Assembly: GCA_028023455.1 (NCBI GenBank) | Contig: JAQFVV010006337.1 | Span: 788,501 to 852,500, forward strand | Direction: 5' to 3' | Length of the DNA: 64,000 nucleotides | Origin: Epiperipatus broadwayi | Lineage: Eukaryota; Onychophora; Udeonychophora; Euonychophora; Peripatidae | Shown: one piece after another, positions 25,358-34,400 of the stretch | Layout of the letters: the number at the start of each line of letters is the position of its first letter | Numbering within the stretch: position 1 is the stretch's first letter | The notes under the pieces: model-generated | The model's database searches: none | Told to the model about the DNA's origin: nothing | Seen by the model: only the letters and a program-made list of their open reading frames with translations | Made by a program: the position numbers and the translations under genes

Positions 25358-25569
25358 ATATAAGAAAGTATAACTGTGAACTAGCAATGAAAGCTGTAGA
25401 AAAGAATAAAAGTCTCAAGAGTGTAAAATAACATTTTGGTATTGATAGGAAATGTATATCTGCAATAAGAAAAAAGATGGAATTATTACTAAAAAGAGAG
25501 ATGACATCATGAAATGGGTGAGAAGTCTTCTATCAAGAATTTTATAGTAATAAAGAACAAGTACCTCCT

Positions 25570-26620
25570 ATGTCTATGATATCTTCTGAATTGCCCAGAA
25601 TTTTAAATGAAGAAGTGAGACATGCAATTAAATTCATGAAGAAACAAAAGACTCCAGGTAATGATGGAATTATAATTGATATATTAAAAGAAGAAGGTGA
25701 AGATGTAAAAAAAATTTTAGCAAAGTTATATACCAAATGTCTAAATGATAAAGATATACCAAATGATTGAAAGAATGCAGTATTAATATTAATATTTAAA
25801 AAAGGTAATAAAGAAGTTATTAGAAACTACAGACCTATCAGCATTTTATTAGTTTTATACAAATTTTTTACCAAGATAATTACAACTTGTCTACAGAGTA
25901 CATTGGATTTCCACAAACCAAGAGAACAAGCTGGGATTTAAATGTGGTTTTAATATGGTAGATTATACCCAGGTATTGAAAGAAGTTATAGAAAGGACAA
26001 ATGAATATGAGTTTGTCATTATGCTTTGGATTTGTAGATTATGAAAAGGCATTTGATTCTATAAACATTTCTTTAGTGATTAAAGCATTGGATCGTCAAT
26101 GTATAGATCCAGAATATTGTCATAGTTTAAAGAATATTTATAAATGCAACAGCAACAATTAGATTAAATAATGATACTAGGAAAGTCAACATTGAGAAAG
26201 GTGTAAGACAGGGTGACTCTATATCTCCAAAACTTTTTACATTTGTGCTGCAAGAAGTATTTTTTGGATTAAAATGGGAAGCTAAAGGAGTAAAAGTAAA
26301 TGGATATTATTTAAGTCATTTACATTTTCAAGATGATATTATAGTTGTTTTTGCAAATAATGCTTTAGAGCTGTAGAAAGTGTTGCAGGAATTATCAGAT
26401 GAACATAGCAATGTAGGACTAATGATAAATGTTAAAAAGAGTAAAGTAATGTTTAATGGATTTTTTCAAAATATGAAAATAAAAATTGATTATGATGAAT
26501 TAGAAAAAGTTAAGAGCTACAAATATTTTGATAAAATTATTAATACAGATGGAAACATAATGAATAAAATTAATCATAGAATTAAAGTTGGTTGGAGTGC
26601 TTTTGGTGAAATAACTTGAT
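25570..26620 (+). pseudogene. LINE reverse transcriptase domain remnant
   Basis: Motifs come in the canonical order. MKKQKTPGNDGIIIDILKEE lies at 25640-25700. WKNAVLILIFKKGNKEV, a stop-containing stretch, then NYRPISILLVLYKFFTKI follow at about 25770-25880, and REQAGFK near 25925. Motif A is VDYEKAFDSI (about 26033-26062), motif B GVRQGDSISPKLFTFVLQ (26200-26250), and motif C HFQDDI (about 26323-26340), where the family has FADD. The thumb region KSYKYFDKIINTDGNIMNKI is at about 26505-26580. Frameshifts between these blocks and in-frame stops (for example TGA after IPND, 25768) rule out activity. Upstream, 25440-25555 reads like the linker (DRKCISAIRKKDGIITK) that precedes RT in this family. 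Confidence 0.88.
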
Positions 26621-27043
26621 ACTAAAAAGAAATATGCCTATGTGTTTGAAAAGGAATGTTTTTAATAAATATGTTTTACCAGTTTTTGCTTATGGATCTG
26701 AGACTTGGACACTTAATAGAAGAGTGATACAGAGACTTTCAGACCACTCAAAGGAGTATGGATAGATGCATGTTGGGAATAACAAGAAGAGATCAAAAAT
26801 CAATATATGGGTAAGAGAAAAAACAGATATTATTGACTTCATTGAAAAAATTAAAAGACTGAAGTAGAGTTGGGCTGGACATATTTCTAGAAGATATGAT
26901 AATAGATGGTCAATTGAAATCTTAAACTGGATTCCAAGAGATTGTAAAATACCCAGAAAAAGATCACATATGATATGGATGGATGAAATAAGAAAGTGTG
27001 CAGGAGTGATGTGGAGAAGAGAAACTGAAGATTGGAGAAGATG

Positions 27044-27694
27044 AACAGAGCAAAACTCTCCATACAGTATTGCCACCTGTCTGGGGATATTGGATGAGTA
27101 GGCATTAGATAGGGATTTTATGCACAAGCCTTCTGCCATCCATTGATTACTCTGTTTAGCACAGGTGGCAATACTGTATGGAGAGTTTTGCTCTGTTTAT
27201 CAACAATTAATATGCTAGTATAGGAAATGTGATCATGTGATGCTTAATGGTTTAACACCAATCCTGCCTAATAGGATAGTGGTGGCTATGGTTGTAAAAG
27301 ATCCAAAGACACCAAAATGTGTGGGTGCTGAACTGAGTTCAGACCCATATGACTATATAAGCTATTGAGCTTAGATTGAAAATATTTTTTGTGTTTTCAA
27401 TTGCATTCTCATAGTTTTGTAGTTAAGTAGAGATAAAAGGTGGTTGCTAGAGGGTTGCATTAGATCCTAAGATCTAGATGCAGTGCTCTCAGATCCAAAG
27501 CTCCTCACTGACAAAGGCCACAAGCCAGAAACTAGTCTGGGGATATTGGATGAGTAGGCATTAGATAGGGATTTTATGCACAAGCCTTCTGGCATCCATT
27601 GATTACTCTGTTTAGCACAGGTGGCAATACTGTATGTAGAGTTTTGCTCTGTTTATCAACAATTAATGTGCTAGTATAGGAAATGTGATCATGT
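27044..27694 (+). mobile_element. Penelope pLTR / retrozyme-like insertion with hammerhead ribozyme
   Basis: Structure from left to right: a short inverted piece (27044-27080) complementary to 27171-27207; a complete direct unit (27081/27082-27537, about 456 nt) ending in a hammerhead motif; then the first 157 nt of a second unit (27538-27694). The direct unit starts at CTGGGGATATTGG, within one base of the predicted cleavage site. There is no ORF and no RT, so it is non-autonomous or a pLTR array without its body. Penelope-like elements carry type I hammerheads in their terminal repeats, and animal retrozymes are tandem ribozyme units of a few hundred nt mobilised in trans. Both fit. The unit also has AGTATAGG and GACTATATAAGC (27351-27362), a possible promoter. 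Confidence 0.85.
27492..27551 (+). ncRNA. Type I hammerhead ribozyme, core mutated
   Basis: Stem I distal GATCCAA/TTGGAT (27492-27498 with 27546-27551), an internal loop, stem I proximal CCTCA/TGGGG (27503-27507 with 27538-27542). The core is CTGACAA (27508-27514), stem II GGC/GCC, then GAAA (27528-27531), a two-base-pair stem III AC-TA-GT (ACTAGT, self-complementary) and C17 at 27537. Cleavage is predicted between 27537 and 27538. The core should be CUGANGA; here the catalytic G8 is A, so this copy is probably dead. Confidence 0.85.
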
Positions 27695-27782
27695 GATTGG
27701 AGAAGATGGATTGAACTTGGAGAGACTTCCATCCTGCAATGAATTGATAATGGTTGTTGATGATGATGATGGTGGTGGTGGG

Positions 27783-28175
27783 ATGTACATAGTGTTAACT
27801 ATCCATTTCTATTGATAGTATAGACAGATAGGGAAGTACAGCACTTTTGCTTACTTAATGGATTCCAACTCTTCTCCCATTGTTTTACAAATTATAACAT
27901 TTTTTTAATTGATTTTTTTTTTACTTTGTCAAAAAATTTTAAATAAAATTATTTTTAACCAACCAAATACTTTTAACAAAGTATTTTTTTGACTAAATAT
28001 ATAACATGATCAGAATAATCCACCTTTAATCTTTTGAATATTGAAATTTACACACACATATACAAATGTGTGCAGATATTTCTAAATAAACTATATATAG
28101 GATGGGAAGTAGGTTGAATTCAATTTAACATGAACAGGTATATTTACCTGTAGATATAAACTACTTCAATACTTT
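27783..28175. other. 3' flank of LINE
   Basis: AT-rich DNA between the LINE tail and the resumption of module C at 28176. No feature apart from a polypyrimidine/T-rich stretch (27900-27920). Confidence 0.4.
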
Positions 28176-28801
28176 TGATCTTTTTTTCTAGGAAACTAAT
28201 AGCTTTTGCATTCTGAATTGATGCTAGCTATATCTAGTAATAAGTATATACTCTCTTGAAAGTTAGTTTCTATGATAGGAATGTCTATAATAACAACTGG
28301 CTGATTTTTTTTCTTTTCCAATGGTTTCTTTTAGAGTTATCTATTAGCAATATGCAATTAGAAGATAGCAAATATAAGGCATCAGCAGTCAAAGATTAGC
28401 AAATATATCTAAGATGCAATCAAAAAAATCAGAGCTTTTATATACTATGTTTATCTCCTGCCAGATCTTAAAATAGTCTTTATCTCCCACTAGATCTTAA
28501 TTAAAATTTTAAACAGGGCTATTCTTTATTTATGTTTTTACTTTTCAAATACCACTTTTAATAAATTAGAAAATAAATCTCTACTTTTAAAATAGATTAA
28601 AACAAAACGAAAAGAATTATCTCAATCAAAACTTTTTTAAATCAAAATATTTTTACAATTTCAAAATATAATGGATTACATGTGTTATGGCAAAAAAAAT
28701 ACAAAATTTTAAATAAAATGTTCTCTTCCCTTTTGAAATCTTTATAGATATACATTTTAGTTTTGATTTTAGAAGGGATGATTTTTGAAGTGGAGACGTC
28801 T
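28176..28801. repeat. Interspersed repeat copy 2, module C (3' part)
   Basis: Aligns with 16372-17005 of copy 1: CTTTTTTTCTAGG, TTTTGCATTCTGAATT, AATAAGT, GGCATCAGCAGTCAAAGATT, AATCAGAGCTTTTATATACT, ATCTCCTGCCAGATCTTAAA, CTCAATCAAAACTTTTTTAA, TTTTGATTTTAGAAGGGATG. Homology ends at TGGAGACGTCTC. Confidence 0.85.
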
Positions 28802-29009
28802 CCTTTTCAATATATATACAATAAATATATATAGTAAATAACTAAATGTATTGTACAGTGCTACTTTTATAATATTCAGTAGTAAATAAATTGCATAACC
28901 ATTTTTCAATTCCTTTAAAAAAAATTGAAAAATGTTTCTGTGATTTATTTATTATTTAATATTTTAAATGTTAATTATACCATAATTTGTAATTATGTAG
29001 TGGGTTATT

Positions 29010-29690
29010 TTATTTTTATTGTCAGATATTTAAGTTTCTTATGTTATCTGAACTACTTTTTTAAAATTTACGTTACATCTTAGTCTATATATTTTATGGT
29101 GAGTAGCATTTATCAAATTTTGAGACATGATTTTTATCATTAAATATTAATTGTTAAATGTGTTTAGAAAATTTTCTAAATTTATTTAAACTTTTCAAAT
29201 AAATTCAATTATTAATAAAAACACCAGGGTGTTAATCTTTTCTCTTTTTTCAGATGTTGTTGCCTGATCAATGTCAGTATTAGCTGGTAATCAAATCTGA
29301 AACCTTTCAATTCATGAATTTACTGATTCTCTAACTAACTTCATGAATCTTAAGGTTCCAAGCTTAATTCCTATGTTAGTATTGTCACTGGTCAGGCCAG
29401 CAATATCTGAAGAAGAGAGTAGAACAATACCATTCAAACCTCTGTGCTATATACTACTTGCATCCTATTACTGACAGCTGAATATATTTGAAAAGTTTAA
29501 ATAAAATAAAATTTTCTGAAAACATTTAACAATTAATTTTAGATGGTGGAAATCAGGTCTCAAAATTGATAAATGCTATTCAGAATAAAATACATGGATT
29601 AAGATATAATGTAAATTTTTTTTAAAAAAGTAGTTTAGATAACTAAAGGAATTGTTAAATACTCAATCTGTTTACTCAAACATCATATAA
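29010..29690. repeat. Long inverted repeat (fold-back), arms about 190 bp
   Basis: The left arm (about 29010-29207) and right arm (about 29480-29690) are imperfect reverse complements. Shared blocks include ATAGCATTTATCAA/TTGATAAATGCTAT, AATTAATTGTTAAATG, AGAAAATTTT, TTATTTAAACTTTTCAAATA and AACTACTTTTTTAAAA. The 270-bp centre is less AT-rich (TTGCCTGATCAATGTCAGTA, CACTGGTCAGGCCAGCAATA) and has no ORF. Transcription through it would give a long double-stranded RNA. Confidence 0.8.
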
Positions 29691-29884
29691 TTTTTCATGC
29701 ATTTAAAGTACTCTTGAAAGTATTTTTATTAATAATCATATTGAACATAAAATATTAGCAAATTATTTTATAATTTATACCAATAGGGCAAACCTTTCTA
29801 ATAGCTGCAATTGAAAAATTATAATGTTATCTTACAATTTTCAAGTCTTGCTTAACTTTGTTTCAATAGCAAACTAACATTATA

Positions 29885-29965
29885 CAGTTTAGCATAGGGG
29901 TAAAGTATAAGAATCTGAAAATGTGGATTCTTAATGCTGATCATGATTCTGTCAGTTTAGATACT
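29885..29965 (+). repeat. tRNA-derived SINE-like fragment
   Basis: TAGCATAGGGG (29891-29901) fits the tRNA box A pattern. An anticodon-like stem AAGAATC...GATTCTT follows, then GATCATGATTC in the box B position. It resembles 55346-55420 over AATCTGAAAATGTGG / ACTCTGGAATGTGG, so the two may be members of one SINE family. Confidence 0.4.
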
Positions 29966-30129
29966 TTTTATCAATTTTTGAGAAATGAAGTCATTAGAAT
30001 ATTATTAACAGCAAACATGATGCTAAGTTTTTTTAGGGTTTTCTGCTAGTTCTCTGAAAAAGTTATATATCTGATACCTCCAAATGCTAATGACTACAAA
30101 CTAAATTTCTTTGACTTGGCTGCCTTTTA

Positions 30130-30215
30130 TGATTTAGAGCCGTGGAATAGCATTAGTTTCCGGGTTGTAAATTCCTTGCTTGAATTCCAGTTCTGGTATT
30201 TCTGGTGCTTTAACT
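30130..30215 (+). repeat. tRNA-derived SINE-like fragment
   Basis: GTGGAATAGCATTAG followed 30 bp on by GCTTGAATTCCAG gives box A/box B spacing like a tRNA. The arms are too degraded to assign an amino acid. Confidence 0.35.
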
Positions 30216-30499
30216 TCTTATGAGTTCTCTAGTAAAATAGACATTTGCTTATTTATTTACTGACTCAACTTCAACTCTATCAGCAACTCCAAACAACTGC
30301 AATTTAAATTTAGTTTAGTAAAACTATTTTTGTTGTTTTTATTATTTTAATATCTACTATCCTCCTAATGATTCATTTGTTTTGCTATCATCAAAAAAAT
30401 AATGATATATGTTGTTTTTTTCCAAAATATGTTAATTGTTTAAAATGAATTATGTGTTTTATTTTTCAGTCAGTCTTTGAACAATTGGGCAAAAAAAAG

Positions 30500-30599
30500 C
30501 AATTTGATTACAATTATATATATATATATTGTAACCTTCTCCCAAAGACCAATTTGATTACAATTATATATATATATATTGTAACCTTCTCCCAAAGAC
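30500..30599. repeat. Perfect 50-bp tandem duplication
   Basis: Two identical 50-bp units with no difference, so the event is recent or the copies are homogenised. Each contains TTACAAT-(AT)n-ATTGTAA, a perfect palindrome that could provoke the duplication by replication slippage, then CCTTCTCCCAAAGACC. Confidence 0.95.
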
Positions 30600-31099
30600 C
30601 ACTGTACTATAAATGAATCATATCACATTTTAGGCACCATAATCGTTACTGTACCCTAGCTACAGCCAATCATCATGCCATCCACAGCATAATTGCAACT
30701 TAACCTGGCAACAGCCAGCCTTCATCTACTAAACAGTCATGTCACATTGGCAAGCACCATAATCGCATCTGTAACCTAGCTTCCTGATCTATCTGGTCAT
30801 CAACGAATAATACCGCACATTTTAGTGATTAAATTCTCTTATGGAACCTAACGTACTCACACGATCAAGAATCTAAGCATGAAGAAACAAAAGTGCAAAA
30901 CTAACAAAATTATTCTTGGATTGAATAAAACTAGCATGAAACTGTCGATCTAAAGAAAATCACAAGGCGACTAATAAAGATAAAAACTTCTGGTCAAACC
31001 AGCTTTGAAATCCACATAAACAAAAAATGAGATGAGTTAAATTTGATATTCAGCAAACTAATAAATAACTAATAATTATATCTCCGGAATGATTACAAA
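30600..31099. other. GC-richer unassigned block, LTR-like borders
   Basis: 30600-30880 is less AT-rich than its surroundings, with internally repeated words (GCACCATAATCG at about 30635 and 30750, CAGCCA three times). It starts after TGTAACCTTCTCC, and TCTCCGGAATGATTACA lies at about 31081. TG...CA borders are compatible with an LTR, but I found no partner copy in this window other than a similar end, TCTCCGGATCATTACA, near 40085. Confidence 0.3.
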
Positions 31100-31400
31100 A
31101 TTAAACCTATAAATGAAATAATGAGTGAATTATGATGTAAATGACTAAATGGATAATGGAAAGAAGTAATAATAGAATAGTGGAATGAAAGGAATCTAAG
31201 AGTGAAGAGAAAAGAATGAATATGTATGAGAATAATAAATGATTAAGAGGATGATAGAATAATAATTAATGAATAGTGAAGATGATACAAGAATAAAAGT
31301 TAATGTAGGATCAATCAATTATGATAATGAATTAATGTCAAATGAGAATAAATAAATAAAAGAATTGATCAAGATGAAATTGAAGAACACTATCAATGAT
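31100..31400 (+). repeat. Purine-rich, C-depleted low-complexity block
   Basis: About 300 bp made almost only of A, G and T with very few C. It is built of degenerate GAATAAT/GAATGA-like words (GAATGAATATG, GAATAATAAATGATTAAGAG). It looks like a degenerate minisatellite or a relic purine-rich strand. No frame is open. Confidence 0.6.
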
Positions 31401-34400
31401 GGAGACTGAAACCTTAAACTATAAACTAATATAGTATTAAGTGATAAAAGTAGGGATTTCAAGCTTGACACAACCAGAATATTCTCATGAAGTTAAAACA
31501 AACTATACATTTTATGCCAAAATAAGTAATTTACATATTAAAGCTTAGCTAACTTTCATAAAACAGTGAAAGTAATCTATTTTAAGTTCAACTATAATAA
31601 TTAACAAGATATAACTTTATTACAAACTTAAATTCGATCTTAAAACTTAACAACTAATTCTTCTCAGGGTTCAAACACTCAAAATCATTATATAAACTAT
31701 ATTTGGGTCAGTACGAGGGATTTTACCACTACCCAAACATAATGTACCTAATAGCTCTCAATATAACTTAAATTAAGAATTATATTTAGCAATTACACAT
31801 AACTTTTATAACTAACAAACTTTAAAATTTATTACTGGGAATGACTTTTTAATAATTAAAACACAATCACTTACCCAATTCCTTTTCTTAAATAATTATA
31901 AACAATGTGATCAAGATCAGTGAATGATAGCTCTGTGGATTTAACTAAATCAATTAAATCAATATTATGTTTATATTTTAATATATTACTTAAAACAATC
32001 TGCACTACAAGTTATTCACATTTTAATGATTGTGTGATAATGCATTAGATGTACCAATAAATTATAAGACTTACCAAATTATTATGATATAGCATCATAA
32101 AGCTAATAGTGCTATGTTGTTTGATGATGATTTCAATTTATAATCTTCTGATCGGTTGATAGCAATAACAATAATAGTGTATAGATGTGGTAATTAGCAA
32201 TAAGATTACATGCAACTACATAAAATTTTAAACACAATAAACTTTATTTACAGTATGTACAAATTTTTAATTCACAGATATAGCATGAAATAAAACTAAT
32301 CTACTAAAATAATTTATGGATGGGACAAATACTTATTATCCCCTTGACCATATACTCAGCAAATGATACAACCAAATAGAAAATAATGTTCAAAATATCA
32401 TTTGTTACTCTTTGGCATATTTTTAAAAATAAGATACTAAAACCTATTTAAGCTGCACTAGCACTTAAATTACATAATAGCAGTATATTTAGAACTCTAG
32501 GATATGCACAAAGTTTAAATTTAGAATTCCAACATTATAAAGTATTGCATTATCCCAAAGCCCTATCTTTTATCAGAATATGATAAGGGCAATTATCACA
32601 TTCTGTGCAATTACTAACTTATTTAACTTTGAAATGACTAAGTTTAGTGCATTAAATGAATATGATTAAACATTCAAAAATCAAAGACACCTAGATCTCA
32701 TTAAGCATTACCTATGTCCACAGCTCAACCTTTGAATACGTAACTGATCTTACAATTCTACTGTCACATCATTATTTGATGAAGATGAATCCATTCTGCC
32801 CATGTGCCTCTCTTACTTGTACATCTAAATTCTACAATTACAAATAGATTCTGGTTTGGTCTGTCTGTACAAATGATGATCTTCCAACATCATAAACACT
32901 ATTTCAATTAAGAAAACACTATGCTAGATCTATGTTCCTAGCTTTAACATTGTTTCCATACTTGCTATATGATTTTGACCTGTTATACTTCACCATACAC
33001 GGTGGAAAAAACTATCTCTATATTATCACGAGGAATTTAACACTAAGATGGGAGACTTTATAAAACAACATGACAGTTGTGTAATAATATATGGCTGATT
33101 CTATACCTCTCTATGGGTATACATACATGTGTGGGCCTTGCCTCACCATGAAAAGACTAGAATTCAAACCATAGATATCCTTTCTTTTTAGGATTATTTA
33201 TACTAATGAGCCTTAATTACTGCTCAGACTCTACCATCTTTTTTCTCATGAAATTAGCCATAGGTGACTCCATCAGCCTATGCTCCATATAAATATTAAT
33301 ATATTGGATGCCATTCAATTGGAACATCCCATTAACTAAAAACTGTCACTAGTCATTCTCGAATTATAGCAAGACAAAAACAATACCAACAATAACAGTG
33401 AAAATCTACATATTCCATTTTATAATGTAAACTCATTAATGTATTAACAGCCAAATCAAAATACCTATGTCCAATGATCGTTAATCATTTTAGAATGACA
33501 ATTATATTTTTTTATTAAAGAGAGCACAACGGATTTAAACAATAAAGATCAAACCTGTATTTGTATTCAAAGTGGACACGTTCACTTCTATAGCAAATTA
33601 CAAAATAAAATAAAAATTATATCATATTTTCTTTTATATCAGAAAATACTTCAGTCATGCCAATATAGATATTTTTGGTAAAATGTCTGTACATTTACCT
33701 TTTTATGAATATACCCTAACATTAGTTTTAAACTATGAGAGAAGTAAATATTTTATAACTCTCTCTAAATAAATGATATATATATTCTCCGGTTTTCTCT
33801 TAACTAAAAAAAAAAAATACCTATAATAGATGTATATATTTTGCACATCTTTTTCCTTTTTCTTTAGCCCAATATATATATATTCATGCCACCATAAAAC
33901 GTATATATTTAAAATAAATTTCCCAAACAACACGTGATATACATAACAGCAATTATATAAACAAACTAAGTGTACATTTTTATTCATTAAATTTTATACT
34001 CTGTTCCAAGTTATTTTTCCTGGTGAGTTAGAATAATATAAATGGTTATTAGGATGAGCAATCAGTCTAGATTAAGCATATATATTTCGTTAACCTGTTG
34101 TATGTATAATAGAACAAAATTCAACACTTATACAAAAGTAGAAATTATTTGAGAGTTTCCGTGGCGATAATTCATCAGGCAATTAACATCCACGTTTCTA
34201 ATTGTAGCAGATTTAAAAAAATAAATTTATCTAATTTGCTCTAGATAATTCAAAACAAACTTCAAAACCAACTTATTAAAATCTTTATTGATTTATTCAG
34301 TAAGCATTTCAAATGACATATAACAAAATCATTTATTTACGTTTAAATCAAGATAATTTTTCCCTGAAAAATTAGTGGAATTTTATTACTTAGTATATTT

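Larger units (their letters stand above)
27030..27708. repeat. 14-bp target-site duplication flanking the ribozyme repeat
   Basis: GATTGGAGAAGATG occurs at 27030-27043 and 27695-27708, and only one copy fits the LINE reading frame. The first two or three bases also match the element's own end, so the true duplication is 11-14 bp. Such length implies target-primed retrotransposition rather than cut-and-paste. Confidence 0.9.
26640..27745 (+). pseudogene. LINE C-terminal segment, split by a ribozyme repeat
   Basis: Reads NKYVLPVFAYGSETWTLN (26665-26720), SMDRCMLGITRRDQKSIYG-like sequence, DIIDFIEKIKRLK.SWAGHI, then WSIEILNWIPRDCKIPRKR and EDWRR up to 27043. After the 651-bp insertion it resumes with W.ELGETSILQ (27708-27740). 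The order and spacing match the conserved tail of this LINE family, which ends in a Trp/Arg-rich motif a few residues before the stop. An in-frame TAG (about 26865) and small indels show decay before or after the insertion. Confidence 0.8.
24195..27782 (+). mobile_element. Non-LTR retrotransposon (RTE-like, 'craniofacial development protein 2-like'), decayed
   Basis: One LINE read from an endonuclease domain through an RT domain and a C-terminal segment to a 3' end of GAT/GGT repeats (TGATGATGATGATGG, 27759-27773). Simple GAT-type tails and this protein family are typical of RTE-related LINEs. Many stops and frameshifts make it inactive. Two later insertions sit inside: a tRNA-SINE at 25252-25357 and a hammerhead-ribozyme repeat at 27044-27694. 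Deleting each in thought restores a continuous match to the family, which gives the order of events: LINE first, the two insertions later. Confidence 0.85.
21182..28175. other. 7-kb block splitting module C
   Basis: Left border GGCATACT|GCAACAG, right border CTTCAATA|CTTTTGATC. In copy 1 the two sides are joined (16366-16378). Inside lie SINE-like pieces, about 2.7 kb of unassigned DNA and the plus-strand LINE at 24195-27782. I found no clear terminal repeats at the borders, so it may be several insertions or a rearrangement rather than one element. Confidence 0.6.

Noticed and set aside
26690-27139. 149- and 72-codon minus-strand frames
   Set aside because: Antisense to the LINE C-terminal segment and crossing into the ribozyme repeat. 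No independent motif.
27044-27694. Classical DNA transposon with terminal inverted repeats
   Set aside because: The inverted repeats are internal and unequal, the target duplication is 11-14 bp, and units are in tandem with hammerheads. This fits retrotransposition, not cut-and-paste.
30500-30599. CRISPR-like repeat
   Set aside because: Only two directly abutting identical units with no spacer, in a eukaryotic genome. It is a tandem duplication.
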